This document shows, in pieces, positions 55,035-63,789 of a stretch of 64,000 nucleotides of DNA (positions within the stretch are counted from its first letter, which is position 1; every line of letters begins with the position of its first letter). Source of the stretch: PALSA-693 sp963780345. GTDB lineage: Bacteria > Actinomycetota > Acidimicrobiia > Acidimicrobiales > Palsa-688. A program made the position numbers and the translations under genes. The DNA is taken from NCBI GenBank assembly GCA_963780345.1, contig CAWABU010000002.1, forward strand, positions 903,623-967,622. Direction: 5' to 3'. Below the pieces are notes generated by a model, which did not search any database, was not told the DNA's origin, and saw only the letters and a list, made by a program, of their open reading frames with translations.

Positions 55035-56900
55035 TCAACTGTCCTCCTTCAAGGCGTCAAGGCTGACGGCGTCTTCACCGGCCGGTTCGACGGGCGGTCC
55101 CCAGACGGGCAGCACGGCCGGCTCTGAGCCAGGTGCCTCCACGTCGGGCGCGGGGCTGGCGGCCGCAGCTCGTATCGTCTCTTCGAGCTCGGTCTTGGCG
55201 GCCCGAAGTTCTTTGGCGTCAGGTCGTGCCGTCCAGGGGGCAAGGGTCAGGTGAATTGGGTCAGCGGTGCGAAGCAACACGACGGCCTGGCCTGGGGGCA
55301 GGGTACGCAGTTGCGCCGCGGTCATGATCGGCCGGTGCCGGGCAGTGGTCGACGTGGATGTCTCGCCGGCCCGGACATGCTCGGATGTTTCGGTGACTTC
55401 CACCTCGCCCAGGAGGCGGGACAGGTCGGCGAGGTCGTCGGCGTCGCCGGAGCCGCCCAGGACGACCTTGACGGTTGCGGCGTCCCATATGGCCTGGGCC
55501 CGGTCGGGACGCCAGTGGTGTCTGGCTTGAGCCAACGACTGGAGTACGACCATGGTGGAGATGCCGGAGCCGCCACCCTCGGACATGAGCGACGGCAGCG
55601 AGTCGAGCGGGTAGTTGCCGGCCTCGTCGAGAACCAGAGCGAGCGGGGGGTCGAGCCGCGAACCGGAACTGGTGGCGGCCGCCCGGCGGGCGGTGTCGAC
55701 GACGTCTTCGATCAGTGCGCCGACGAGTCCGGCGGTCACGGTGTGCCCGGTGGCGGTGCCGAGCAGATAGAGAGTGCCTCGCTGAGCCAGGAAGGTGGCC
55801 GGGTCGAACTGCTGGCCCGGTTCGGGGGTCACCGCGGCCAGGACTTCGGGGTCGGCCAGAGCCGCAAACGTGTTGGAAATGACACCCCAGACGCCGTCGC
55901 GGATCTTGGCGTCGCCACAGATGACCGACTCGAGGGCGACCGCAGGCAGATCGGCCCGACATGTCTTGAGGATGGCGACCGCCTCGGCGGCCAGGTCGGC
56001 CGACAGGCTCCACCGGTAGAGGTCGGCGGTCGGTCGGTCGCCGAGGGCGGCGGCGTGGAGGAGGCAGCGCACTACATCGCGGGCCCGGTTCCGCCAGAAG
56101 GCGTCGTTCTCTGTCGGTCGAGCCGAGTCCGATACCAGCCCGGCGGCCCGGGCCATGGCGGTCTGGATTCGTTCGCAGCCGCGGGCCGGCGACCACCTGG
56201 TGGCCGACGGGATGCCCGGGGCGAGACGTTGAGGGTCGAACACGGCGACTGGACCGAACTCGGCCCGGGCCTTCATGGTGACGGCCAGGTTGTCCGGCCG
56301 GGTTGAGGTGGTAATGACCGGACCGCGATGGTCGAGGATGCGCGGGATGACCAGATGGAGCCCTTTCCCGGCCCGCGGCGGTCCGACCACGATGGTGGAG
56401 TCCTCGACGCTGGACCACACGTCCGCGCCCTGGCTGCGGCCCATGCGGTGACCGACATCGGCGGCTGTCGCCTTCCGCAGCGACGGACGCAGGACCGGTC
56501 CGGTCGAGGACAGCCGGCGCGCCCCGGCATGCTGGAGGACGTGTTTCCGGTCGGCCAGCCCGGCGAGGCGATCGTGCTGTCTGGTCTGAGGTTGCCGGCG
56601 GGCGGAGCGAAGGACCCGCCAGCCAACCCACACCAGAGCCAGGGCGGCCGCCGTGTAGGCGGCGGTGACCGTCCAGTACACGGTTACTGATCCGACAGGG
56701 ACACCCCACGCCTTGGCCGGGTCGCCCCGATGGGCGAGCGCGGCCAGGCCGGCGAGTTGGTGGTGGGGCGGTAGCCGGTGGCCGGAAAGGCGGATGGCGG
56801 TGGCGCCGGCCAGCCAGGTGACACCGGCGGCGCCGGCCAGCCCGGCCATGCCCACCAGGGCGACGGTTTCGTGCGGCTTCGATCCGTGGCCGTCAGCCAT
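55035..56900 (-). CDS. type IV coupling protein (VirD4/TraD-like ATPase)
   Basis: 621 residues. Two N-terminal membrane helices (ALVGMAGLAGAAGVTWLAGA; TAAYTAAALALVWVGWRVL) precede the ATPase: Walker A TIVVGPPRAGKGLHLVIPR (about residue 170) and Walker B LALVLDEAGNYPLDSL. The C-terminal tail is acidic and Pro-rich. It links the relaxase-DNA complex to the secretion channel. Its ATG overlaps the end of the NlpC/P60 gene by 8 bases. Confidence 0.92.
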   Translation of the reverse strand: MADGHGSKPHETVALVGMAGLAGAAGVTWLAGATAIRLSGHRLPPHHQLAGLAALAHRGDPAKAWGVPVGSVTVYWTVTAAYTAAALALVWVGWRVLRSARRQPQTRQHDRLAGLADRKHVLQHAGARRLSSTGPVLRPSLRKATAADVGHRMGRSQGADVWSSVEDSTIVVGPPRAGKGLHLVIPRILDHRGPVITTSTRPDNLAVTMKARAEFGPVAVFDPQRLAPGIPSATRWSPARGCERIQTAMARAAGLVSDSARPTENDAFWRNRARDVVRCLLHAAALGDRPTADLYRWSLSADLAAEAVAILKTCRADLPAVALESVICGDAKIRDGVWGVISNTFAALADPEVLAAVTPEPGQQFDPATFLAQRGTLYLLGTATGHTVTAGLVGALIEDVVDTARRAAATSSGSRLDPPLALVLDEAGNYPLDSLPSLMSEGGGSGISTMVVLQSLAQARHHWRPDRAQAIWDAATVKVVLGGSGDADDLADLSRLLGEVEVTETSEHVRAGETSTSTTARHRPIMTAAQLRTLPPGQAVVLLRTADPIHLTLAPWTARPDAKELRAAKTELEETIRAAAASPAPDVEAPGSEPAVLPVWGPPVEPAGEDAVSLDALKEDS

Positions 56901-57942
56901 CGGAGGGGTCCGGGTCGCGTAAGGCGGTCAGCCCACCGGACACGAAGGTCTGCCATGACTGCACCGCGACCCCCATCTGCGGGTCGATGGCGGACAGGAC
57001 CAGACCGAAGCCGAGGTAGATGCCGACGTGGCCGGCGATGCCGGGGCCGGGCGAATCGGAGCCCGGGACCAGAACCAGGTCGCCCGGTTCGAGTGTTGCC
57101 GCGGTCACGGCCATTCCTTCGTTCTGCTGGGCGCCGGTGTAGTGAGCCAGGGTGACACCGACGGCGGCCCAGGCCGCCATGGTCAGGCCCGAGCAGTCGT
57201 ACGAGTTGGGGCCGGCTGCGCCCCACACATATGGCTTGCCCAGCTGGGCCAGGGCGTAAGCGACGACCTGGGTGTGGGCGGGTCCGGTCCCGGCCGGGAT
57301 GGTGTAGCCGGCTGGGAGACCGTGATCACGGCCGGTGACCCCGATCGGGAAGCCTTGGCCGCACGAGCCGGGCCTGTTGCCATCGTCGACGATGGCGGCC
57401 AGATAGACCCCGGCGGACGACCAATGCGGCCGGTAGTTGGCGGCGCCGTTCGACGCGGCGCCAGCCCCGGAGCGTTGCACGGCCTGCGCCGCGGCCCAGG
57501 GTGGCATAGTCGACCAGGCCGGCACGCTCAGGAGTCGGCGCACGAACATCTGGGTGGCGTCGGTCGGATCGTCCTCCTGGGCGACGGTCCCCCAGCCGTC
57601 GGCCGCGATCTGTTGGAACAGTCCCACCGAACCGCCGGCCCCGACGCTCGGCCCGTAGTTGTGCAGCCCCGACTCGGCGAGGGCGGTCATCAGCGCGATC
57701 TGGGCGGCCTGCTGGTTCTCAGCCGCCACGGCGAACGTGGCGGTCACGATCGTCTCCGCGTTGGCAGCCTGAGCGGCATCCAGACCGACTACCGGACCTG
57801 AGATGGTGCATGTCTGGGACAGTTCCGCTACGACCACCGCCGCAGTCGGGGCGCCCATCCCGGCTGCGGCGCCGGCCGCGGTAACCAGTCCGAGCACGAG
57901 CGCCGCCATTGCGGCGACCACCACGGCGGCGGCAGCCTTCAT
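56893..57942 (-). CDS. conjugation-associated cell-wall hydrolase (transglycosylase-like + NlpC/P60)
   Basis: 349 residues: an N-terminal signal or anchor helix (VVVAAMAALVLGLVTAAGAA), a lytic-transglycosylase-like segment (QIALMTALAESGLHNYG, GSVGLFQQ) and a C-terminal NlpC/P60 peptidase with Cys in SYDCSGLTMAAW and His in AGHVGIYLG. Such enzymes open peptidoglycan for the conjugation channel in Gram-positives. It lies between the channel genes and the coupling protein in one overlapping operon. Confidence 0.9.
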   Translation of the reverse strand: MKAAAAVVVAAMAALVLGLVTAAGAAAGMGAPTAAVVVAELSQTCTISGPVVGLDAAQAANAETIVTATFAVAAENQQAAQIALMTALAESGLHNYGPSVGAGGSVGLFQQIAADGWGTVAQEDDPTDATQMFVRRLLSVPAWSTMPPWAAAQAVQRSGAGAASNGAANYRPHWSSAGVYLAAIVDDGNRPGSCGQGFPIGVTGRDHGLPAGYTIPAGTGPAHTQVVAYALAQLGKPYVWGAAGPNSYDCSGLTMAAWAAVGVTLAHYTGAQQNEGMAVTAATLEPGDLVLVPGSDSPGPGIAGHVGIYLGFGLVLSAIDPQMGVAVQSWQTFVSGGLTALRDPDPSDG

Positions 57943-57946
57943 CGAA

Positions 57947-58030
57947 TCAGGCGCCGCCGGAACTCTTCGTTCGGGCGCGGCGGTCGGCCGAGACGGGCCG
58001 ATCGATCAGCACCGCGACAGGAACGGTCAT
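57947..58030 (-). CDS. possible 27-aa peptide in the conjugation operon
   Basis: The ATG at 58030 overlaps the stop of the upstream 37-aa gene as ATGA, and the stop lies 4 bases before the NlpC/P60 start. Product MTVPVAVLIDRPVSADRRAR plus 7 residues. Only its tight packing supports it. Confidence 0.35.
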   Translation of the reverse strand: MTVPVAVLIDRPVSADRRARTKSSGGA

Positions 58031-58140
58031 GTCTGGCGTCGCTTGCGGTCAGCTCGGGTGTCCAGCCAACGCCACGTGGCCACGAAGGTGGCGATGAATA
58101 CGGCCGCCCCGAACAGCCAGTCGTAGACGGTGAAGGCCAT
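58027..58140 (-). CDS. 37-aa single-pass membrane protein
   Basis: MAFTVYDWLFGAAVFIATFV then ATWRWLDTRADRKRRQT: one membrane helix and a basic cytoplasmic tail. Its ATG overlaps the TAA of the DUF6112 gene (TAATG at 58142-58138). Probably a minor channel component; family not recognised. Confidence 0.65.
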   Translation of the reverse strand: MAFTVYDWLFGAAVFIATFVATWRWLDTRADRKRRQT

Positions 58141-58433
58141 TAGAGGGCGCTGCCGGCGTTCACGAAGAAGGTGATGAGAACGCTGGCCCCGCCGATGAGC
58201 AACGCGGCGATACCGCACACCACCGTCCCGGTTTTTGCCCGCGACACGAGCTGGACGTTGCCGGAAGTGGATGCCACGGCCCAGACGGCGCTGGAGAGGA
58301 TTACTCCCAGAACGCAGAGGATGGCGCCCACGGTGAGCATGGCGCCAACGATGTTGGACAGCTCGTTGAGGCCGGGCAGGCCGGAGGTGTTGGGAGAGAT
58401 GGACACGGCGGGGAAGGACGCGGACAGGTTCAT
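58140..58433 (-). CDS. DUF6112 family protein (VirB2-like)
   Basis: 97 residues: an N-terminal PNTSGLPGLNELSNIVGAML motif typical of DUF6112, then two hydrophobic helices (VGAILCVLGVILSSAVWAVA; VVCGIAALLIGGASVLITFF). The size, topology and position between the VirB6-like gene and the wall hydrolase suggest a pilin- or VirB2/VirB3-like subunit (inference). The ATG overlaps the upstream stop as ATGA. Confidence 0.85.
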   Translation of the reverse strand: MNLSASFPAVSISPNTSGLPGLNELSNIVGAMLTVGAILCVLGVILSSAVWAVASTSGNVQLVSRAKTGTVVCGIAALLIGGASVLITFFVNAGSAL

Positions 58434-59872
58434 GGCAGGGGGTTTCCTTTCGGAGGGTGTGTTTGCTCAGTTGGTGGTCGGGTCTGGAACGGGGCGCTGT
58501 TTGGGGCGTCCGAACCGGGCGTGGTGTTGCGAGCGGCTGTCTGGTTGGTCTGCCAGAAGAACTCCCGGGCGTTCACTGGGCCGCGGCTGGGCGCGGAGCC
58601 GGATGCGTCGGGGTCAGCCGCCGACCCGGTTGTTCCGGGAGCAGAGGTGGTCGCCGCGGTCGGAGCGTGGGTCGATCCGTTAGAGGACGGGCCGCTCCCG
58701 TTCGATGATGGAGTCGCAGCTCCTGATGAAGCCGCTTCGGCACCGACATTCGACGGCGCAGACTGTCCCGCCGCAGCCACAGTTTCGGTGCCGCCCTGCG
58801 TGTCGGCGGCTTGGGCGCTGGCGGCCGTCCGTGGCGACCACGGCCTTGCGCTCGACGACACCATGCCAGCAGCGGCACCAGCCATCCCTCCGGGCATGGC
58901 GGCGGCACCGACAGGCCGGGCCATCGACTGCACTGCGCTGGCCCCGGCGGTGGCGTGCCCTGCCATTATGTGCATCCCCTCCAGGTGCACGCCGGCGAAG
59001 TGCGCCATCTTGATTGCCACCCACGGGGCCAAGCCGGCGAGAGCGAGAATCAGGATGCCGGTGACGGTCTGCGTGATCCCCTGGGCGCCGCTGCTGCCGG
59101 TCGACCCGACCCCCCTAAGTAGCACCTCCAACCCGATCACGAAGACAAAAATCAAAATCAGCTTCGAGAAAACCAACGCGATGATGAGTTCGACCCAACG
59201 GCGAACCCATGACCGGGAAAAGTCGGCCAGGCTGCCCACGAACGCGAACGGGCTGAGGATGGCGGCGACGATGATCAACAGTTTGCGGATGGTCAGGGCG
59301 AACCAGACCACGACCACCGCGACCAAGGCCAACAGGGATATGAGGATCAGTCCGGCCGGGTTGGAGGTCGCCCCGGAGATGGAGCCGGGCGCCAGGATCG
59401 AGGTCCCCATCTGCTGAACGGTGTCGCCTGTCGTGACCTGGAGGACGCCGGCCGACACGGCGTCGACGGCATCTAGCAACAGCTGGGTGACGGCCACCGC
59501 GGCGCCCGCCCCGAGGGCCATTACGAACAGGCCGCCCACCGATCGACTGACGCCGCCCGGGTCGCGTCGCAGCGCGGACACTGCCAGCTGGGCAACAAAG
59601 ATCCCTACTGCGACGACCGCCGCGACGGCCAGGGCGACCGCTAACAGCTGGTGGAAGGCGGTTCCGCCCAGGCGGATGGCGGTCGCGGACGACATCTGGG
59701 CCCACAGCCAGTTGATGGTGTTGTCGGCGGCCTTGCCGAACGCCCCGGCGATGGCCGAGAACGCGTCGGTCGCTGCCCCCTTGGTCACGCCGGTGAGGCA
59801 TTTGGTGAGGTTGGCGAGGCTGGCGGTGTTGCAACCCGACAGCGGGTTCGGGAAGGCCAGGGGGTCGGTCAC
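58430..59872 (-). CDS. TrbL/VirB6-like channel protein
   Basis: 480 residues. The GTG at 59872 (GAGGAG 9 bases upstream; GTGA overlap with the previous stop) gives VTDPLAFPNPLSGCNTASLA. Six or more membrane helices follow (LLAVALAVAAVVAVGIFVAQ, LILISLLALVAVVVVWFALT, LIIALVFSKLILIFVFVIGL). The last about 150 residues are a Ser/Ala/Thr/Pro-rich, probably disordered tail. It is the polytopic core of the secretion channel. Confidence 0.88.
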   Translation of the reverse strand: MTDPLAFPNPLSGCNTASLANLTKCLTGVTKGAATDAFSAIAGAFGKAADNTINWLWAQMSSATAIRLGGTAFHQLLAVALAVAAVVAVGIFVAQLAVSALRRDPGGVSRSVGGLFVMALGAGAAVAVTQLLLDAVDAVSAGVLQVTTGDTVQQMGTSILAPGSISGATSNPAGLILISLLALVAVVVVWFALTIRKLLIIVAAILSPFAFVGSLADFSRSWVRRWVELIIALVFSKLILIFVFVIGLEVLLRGVGSTGSSGAQGITQTVTGILILALAGLAPWVAIKMAHFAGVHLEGMHIMAGHATAGASAVQSMARPVGAAAMPGGMAGAAAGMVSSSARPWSPRTAASAQAADTQGGTETVAAAGQSAPSNVGAEAASSGAATPSSNGSGPSSNGSTHAPTAATTSAPGTTGSAADPDASGSAPSRGPVNAREFFWQTNQTAARNTTPGSDAPNSAPFQTRPPTEQTHPPKGNPLP

Positions 59873-60687
59873 GACTGCCACTCCTCGACCTCGGCCGTCC
59901 CGTAGCCGGCGTGCCAGCGGGCGGAGCCCGTCCCGACTGCGATGGTGAAATGGGTGACCGTGCTCTTCGATCCCCGGGTCACTGTCAGCAGGCCGGACAC
60001 GTCGATTACGGCGCTGCGAGCGTCGGGGGGTTGCCAGCCGGACGAAATCACCTGCTGCCATTGGGGATCGGTCTGGGTGAGCAGATCGCCGACGGTCTGG
60101 CGAACATCAGACCGGGCGTTCGTAGCCCACTGCGACGGAGTTGCGATGGGCGGCCCGGCGATCTGAACCAGGCTGGGATCGAGAACGGTGGCGTACAGCT
60201 CTTTGTCGGTGGCGCTGGCCGGGATCCCGGGGATGAGCAACGGCGCCTCTTCGGCTTGCAGCCACGGACCGAGCGCAGTTCGCGACTGGCGGGCGTAGTT
60301 GATGTCGAGGAGCCCGGTGACGAATTCGGTCGCCCACGTCTCCGGGCTGTTGGCCACGGCCAGTCTCGGCCAGCCGCCACTGATCGCCGGGGCTGGGACT
60401 TTCATGGCCTCCAGCTGGGCCAGTCCGGGATCTTGGGCCGACTCTTGGGCGAGCTGCTGGTCGTCCGCCACCTGCACCGGCGACTGTGAAGCGACCACCG
60501 TGTCCGGGGTTTGCCAGCTGAGCCCCGGGGTCGCAAGCGACGTCGTGGTCAATGATGTGGCAGGTGGCCGGGCCGCCTTGCGGTGGCCGCCGCCCGACGT
60601 GAGCGTGAACGCCAGTCCGGCGACAAGGACGGCGGCGGCGACCGCCACCAGGACGCCACGGGCGGATAGCAGGCGGTCGCGGGTCAC
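59869..60687 (-). CDS. VirB8-like conjugation protein
   Basis: 272 residues with one N-terminal membrane helix (GVLVAVAAAVLVAGLAFTLT), a Thr/Ser/Pro-rich linker and an NTF2-like periplasm-facing domain (WATEFVTGLLDINYARQSRT, then a C-terminal strand THFTIAVGTGSARWHAGYG). This is the layout of VirB8/TcpC-type scaffold proteins. The GTG start overlaps the upstream stop as GTGA. Confidence 0.75.
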   Translation of the reverse strand: MTRDRLLSARGVLVAVAAAVLVAGLAFTLTSGGGHRKAARPPATSLTTTSLATPGLSWQTPDTVVASQSPVQVADDQQLAQESAQDPGLAQLEAMKVPAPAISGGWPRLAVANSPETWATEFVTGLLDINYARQSRTALGPWLQAEEAPLLIPGIPASATDKELYATVLDPSLVQIAGPPIATPSQWATNARSDVRQTVGDLLTQTDPQWQQVISSGWQPPDARSAVIDVSGLLTVTRGSKSTVTHFTIAVGTGSARWHAGYGTAEVEEWQS

Positions 60688-61016
60688 CGTTCCATCCCGT
60701 CGCTGTGCTGACGGTAGGCGCCGATGGCCGGGCGCTCGAGCAGGATGCTGGCCCGGCCGATAACCTCAGCTCGCTGCTGCTGCTGCAGCCGTTCCCGCTG
60801 CTCGGTCAAATACAGCAGTTCCCTAACCCAGTCGCTGGAAACGGTTGCCGTGTCGATGGTGACGGTCGAGTCGAATGCGGGCCTGTCGTTGATCAGCGCC
60901 ACCGCGTGGTCTTGGCACAGTTCCCAGACCCGTTGGTCGCCTTGCAGGATCCGGGCCACGACTGGCTGGTCGCATCCGTTGTGATCGCATTCCGATGTTT
61001 TGGTGATGGGTGTCAT
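60684..61016 (-). CDS. hypothetical protein of the conjugation operon
   Basis: 110 residues: MTPITKTSECDHNGCDQPVV begins with a possible Cys/His metal site (CDHNGC, later LCQDH), and the C-terminal half is helical (LLYLTEQRERLQQQQRAEVI). AAAGGAA lies 8 bases before the ATG at 61016. No family recognised. Confidence 0.7.
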   Translation of the reverse strand: MTPITKTSECDHNGCDQPVVARILQGDQRVWELCQDHAVALINDRPAFDSTVTIDTATVSSDWVRELLYLTEQRERLQQQQRAEVIGRASILLERPAIGAYRQHSDGMER

Positions 61017-61035
61017 GTGGCGGTTCCTTTCGTCG

Positions 61036-62496
61036 TTACCGGCGGATGGTTCCGGTGGAGACGTTGCGGCCGAGCGGCAGGGCGCCGGCGACGAACCCTT
61101 GCGACTGGCGGCCGCCCAACACGCGGACTTCGCAGGCGGCGTTGGCGGCGGCGCGCACCATCGCCGCCCGGGCTGCATCGAGATCGGCGAGGGTGGCGGC
61201 GGTGACGGTGATCAGACCGACGAACTCGACGTCGGTATGGCCGCGATTGATAGCGTGCTCCCGGTCGATCAGGTCCTGGTATTCCTGATCGTCGGACAGG
61301 TCAGTGATCTGCCCGATTTTCTGCTTCTGGTGGCGGTCCGCGAGCGCCTGTGTCCGGGCCCGGCGGATGCGACGGCGGGCGACATCGGCGGGCAGCGGAC
61401 GGCAGATGAGGCTGAGCGTGCGGCGGACACCGGGGGCGAAGACGATCGAGTGCAGAAAATCGGGAGGGACGTCCTCGCGAGGCCACTCCGAGATCCACAG
61501 CACCGACGTCCAGCCGCTGTCATGGCGGAAGTGATCCCACGCCTCAGAGATCGCCACCGGCCCGGCCCGGGTCAGATTCGCGCCCGGATCCCAACGCGGG
61601 TCGAGGGTCACCTCCGGGTCATAAGCACCACGGATGATCGCCCCCAGCTCCGCCTCGCCCAACCAGCCCCGGACAGTCAGCCCGGCCTGGCGGACCTGAT
61701 CGGCTAACGCGGTCAGATCGGCGCGTAACACAGCCGCCGCGCCGGCTATCCCGCCGCCGGCCGCTTTGATCGCCGCCGCGGCCGCTTTCATATCCAGACT
61801 GAGCGAGATCGTCGTCCGGTGCGTCGAGGAGGACAGGCGGGTCTGCTCAAGCAGGGTCGTGTACTGGCGGTCCGCCCAGCCGCCGTCGTGGGTGCCGTAG
61901 GCGGCGTACCAGTTGTGGATGTTGTCGCCTCGGTCTGGGACCACCGCCTCGCACACCTGGATGGCAGCGACGGTCCCCGAGTGCGCCAGATGCGCTTGGA
62001 GGCGACCCCAACGAGAAACCCGGGACTCCTGATCGTCCACGTCGAGCAGCACGAACGCCGGATGGCTGACCGCCAGCACCGCGGTGAGCGTGCGGCGGTA
62101 GGGGTCTTCGATCAGCGCCGCCCCCGAGTGGGCGTCCACATGAAAGCGCAAGGCGGCGGCATCGCCCGGCAGGGCCATCACACCGGCAGGTCGGGCCTGG
62201 ACCGGCAGGCGGGACCGGTACTCGGTCTGGCCGACATGGCGACGCCCAGCAAACTGGAACCACGTCGGGAACCACTCGACGGTCGGCTGTCCCCCGATCC
62301 GCACAAACGCCGACAGAGCGATCGGCAACCAGACCACAACGAGCAGCAAGCCGGCCGCGCCGAAGGCGAGGACACCGACGAGCGCAACCACGGCTGCCGC
62401 TCCCAGGGCAGCAACCCGGGGACCAGAGAACCCCAGAAGCACCCCACGAGACGGGCGCTTCGGGAATCGGGCAGACAATCGACGGCGCTCTGTCAA
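61036..62496 (-). CDS. SCO6880-family conjugation protein
   Basis: 486 residues. Two N-terminal membrane helices (VAALGAAAVVALVGVLAFGA; LLLVVVWLPIALSAFVRI) are followed by the SCO6880 soluble domain (YRRTLTAVLAVSHPAFVLLD, DNIHNWYAAYGTHDGGWADR, RTTISLSLDM). This family occurs in actinobacterial type IV secretion clusters, usually just before a VirB4-like ATPase. The TTG start overlaps the previous stop as TTGA. No VirB4 follows in this window. Confidence 0.85.
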   Translation of the reverse strand: MTERRRLSARFPKRPSRGVLLGFSGPRVAALGAAAVVALVGVLAFGAAGLLLVVVWLPIALSAFVRIGGQPTVEWFPTWFQFAGRRHVGQTEYRSRLPVQARPAGVMALPGDAAALRFHVDAHSGAALIEDPYRRTLTAVLAVSHPAFVLLDVDDQESRVSRWGRLQAHLAHSGTVAAIQVCEAVVPDRGDNIHNWYAAYGTHDGGWADRQYTTLLEQTRLSSSTHRTTISLSLDMKAAAAAIKAAGGGIAGAAAVLRADLTALADQVRQAGLTVRGWLGEAELGAIIRGAYDPEVTLDPRWDPGANLTRAGPVAISEAWDHFRHDSGWTSVLWISEWPREDVPPDFLHSIVFAPGVRRTLSLICRPLPADVARRRIRRARTQALADRHQKQKIGQITDLSDDQEYQDLIDREHAINRGHTDVEFVGLITVTAATLADLDAARAAMVRAAANAACEVRVLGGRQSQGFVAGALPLGRNVSTGTIRR

Positions 62497-62711
62497 CTCG
62501 CGCCTCCGAACCGTTCTTTAAGGGACGCTTCGATATAGCGGAGGATCAGGTCAAGCATCGCTGCGCCATAAACCGACAGGAGCTTGTGACCCGTGCGGTG
62601 TTGGGCGTTCTCGTCCTCGGAGAGGAGGTATTCGAGGGCCGCCTTGGCCTGGTCAAGCGATCGGACCGTGTCGGCCTTAGAGGTCGTTGGTTCTCTCCGG
62701 TCCGGGTTCAC
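62493..62711 (-). CDS. hypothetical protein, first gene of the conjugation operon
   Basis: 72 residues: MNPDRREPTTSKADTVRSLD, QAKAALEYLLSEDENAQHR, LLSVYGAAMLDLILRYIEAS. Helical, no known domain. The GTG at 62711 has GGGGTG 6-8 bases upstream. It is the promoter-proximal gene, with divergent toxin-antitoxin-like genes beyond. Confidence 0.6.
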   Translation of the reverse strand: MNPDRREPTTSKADTVRSLDQAKAALEYLLSEDENAQHRTGHKLLSVYGAAMLDLILRYIEASLKERFGGAS

Positions 62712-62741
62712 TTTTGCACCCCATAACCCAGACTTGTGTGG

Positions 62742-62747
62742 TACAAT
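62742..62747 (+). promoter_or_regulatory. -10 box for the toxin-antitoxin-like genes
   Basis: TACAAT lies 6 bases before the ATG at 62754, so the transcript is probably le aderless. TTGCAC upstream is spaced 22 bases away, too far for a standard -35. Confidence 0.5.
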
Positions 62748-62753
62748 AATGGT

Positions 62754-62981
62754 ATGGAGATCCGGCCATCGGCTCGCAGGCACGGCGAAGCCGATGAGGA
62801 TATCCTGCACGCGCTACGCCAGCCGCTGCATGTGGAAGAACTGGCAGAGAGTCGCTGGCTGATCCTCGGACCGGACCGCGTAGCCAACATCCTCGAAATC
62901 ATCATCTACGTCACCGACCAGGGCGACGAGCGCATCATCCACGCCATGCGTGCCACCGACGAGAACCTGAGATATCTATGA
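62754..62981 (+). CDS. small toxin-like protein (BrnT-like size and context)
   Basis: 75 residues: MEIRPSARRHGEADEDILHA, LRQPLHVEELAESRWLILGP, VANILEIIIYVTDQ, IIHAMRATDENLRYL. The H-G-x-xxEDI..AL start and the IHAMRAT end are typical of small RelE/BrnT-like toxins. It overlaps the next gene as ATGA. No ribosome site; leaderless start likely. Confidence 0.65.
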   Translation: MEIRPSARRHGEADEDILHALRQPLHVEELAESRWLILGPDRVANILEIIIYVTDQGDERIIHAMRATDENLRYL

Positions 62982-63294
62982 CCAAACGACAGACCTACAA
63001 AGGCGAGCCGGTCACCGAGGCGCTGGAAGAGCGCCTCGTCGCTGAGACGCTCGCCGAGCTGGCCAACCGAACCGACGAAGAGGTGGCAGCCGCCAAGGCC
63101 AACCGCGAGGCGTGCGCGAGAAGTTCCAGAAGCTGATGGGCCGGCCCGCGTTGGGTGTCGGCCGGTCGCCGCAGCTCCGGGTTCGGGTGAGCGCCGACCG
63201 CCTGGCCGTCATCGACGAGATCGCTGAGCGTCAGCATCAGACTCGCTCCGAGCTGTTGCGCGAGGCGCTCGAGGAGTACATTGCGTCCCGATAA
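62978..63294 (+). pseudogene. ribbon-helix-helix antitoxin-like gene, frameshifted
   Basis: The ATG overlaps the toxin stop. MTKRQTYKGEPVTEALEERL, AELANRTDEEVAAAKANREA runs until a frameshift near 63112. The second frame then continues REKFQKLMGRPALGVGRSPQ, LRVRVSADRLAVIDEIAERQ, TRSELLREALEEYIASR, a CopG-type ribbon-helix-helix. The C-terminal half could also start at its own GTG (63112). One base restores a single 105-residue antitoxin. Confidence 0.65.
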
Positions 63295-63361
63295 ACTGGG
63301 TTTATCCGCCGCAACTGTAAACCTTCTTAGCGCCATGTCTAGGAGAAGGAAGGTTGGATCA

Positions 63362-63550
63362 ATGAGCCGATATGTGGGACTCGCCGAACGCGACGAGACT
63401 GGTGTGTGGGTCGGCACCGTCGTCGGGTTGCCGGGTGCTATCACCCAGGCTGACCGGCTGGCCGATCTGGGGGCCAATATCGCGAAGGCGATCTGGGCAT
63501 TAACCGACGAGCAGACCGAAAACGAGGATGTCGCGGTCACCGTCGTATGA
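63362..63550 (+). CDS. HicB-like small protein
   Basis: 62 residues: MSRYVGLAERDETGVWVGTV, VGLPGAITQADRLADLGANI, AKAIWALTDEQTE. The partial RNase-H-like fold and VWVGTV.GLPG motif are those of HicB-type antitoxins. GAAGG lies 9 bases upstream. Its stop overlaps the next start as ATGA. Confidence 0.7.
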   Translation: MSRYVGLAERDETGVWVGTVVGLPGAITQADRLADLGANIAKAIWALTDEQTENEDVAVTVV

Positions 63551-63789
63551 CATACAACGAGGCCGACATCGCGGAGGCGTCGGCTGCGATGGAGAAGTAT
63601 CGAATCGCGGACGGCGGGGTCGGCGCCGCCCTTGTCGTGGTCGGGTTGAGCGCCTACAGGGCCGCGAAAGAGGCCAGCATTCGAGATGAGATGATCCGGG
63701 TGGCTCATCGCAGCGGGGCCTCGCTGCGCCAGCTGGCCGAAGTGTCGGGATTGAACCGCAAGACCATCACGGCGATCGTCTCCCGATAA
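63547..63789 (+). CDS. small helix-turn-helix protein
   Basis: 80 residues: an N-terminal helical part (EADIAEASAAMEKYRIADGG) and a C-terminal helix-turn-helix (AHRSGASLRQLAEVSGLNRK, TITAIVSR). Coupled to the HicB-like gene by ATGA; probably the DNA-binding partner of the pair. Confidence 0.65.
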   Translation: MTYNEADIAEASAAMEKYRIADGGVGAALVVVGLSAYRAAKEASIRDEMIRVAHRSGASLRQLAEVSGLNRKTITAIVSR

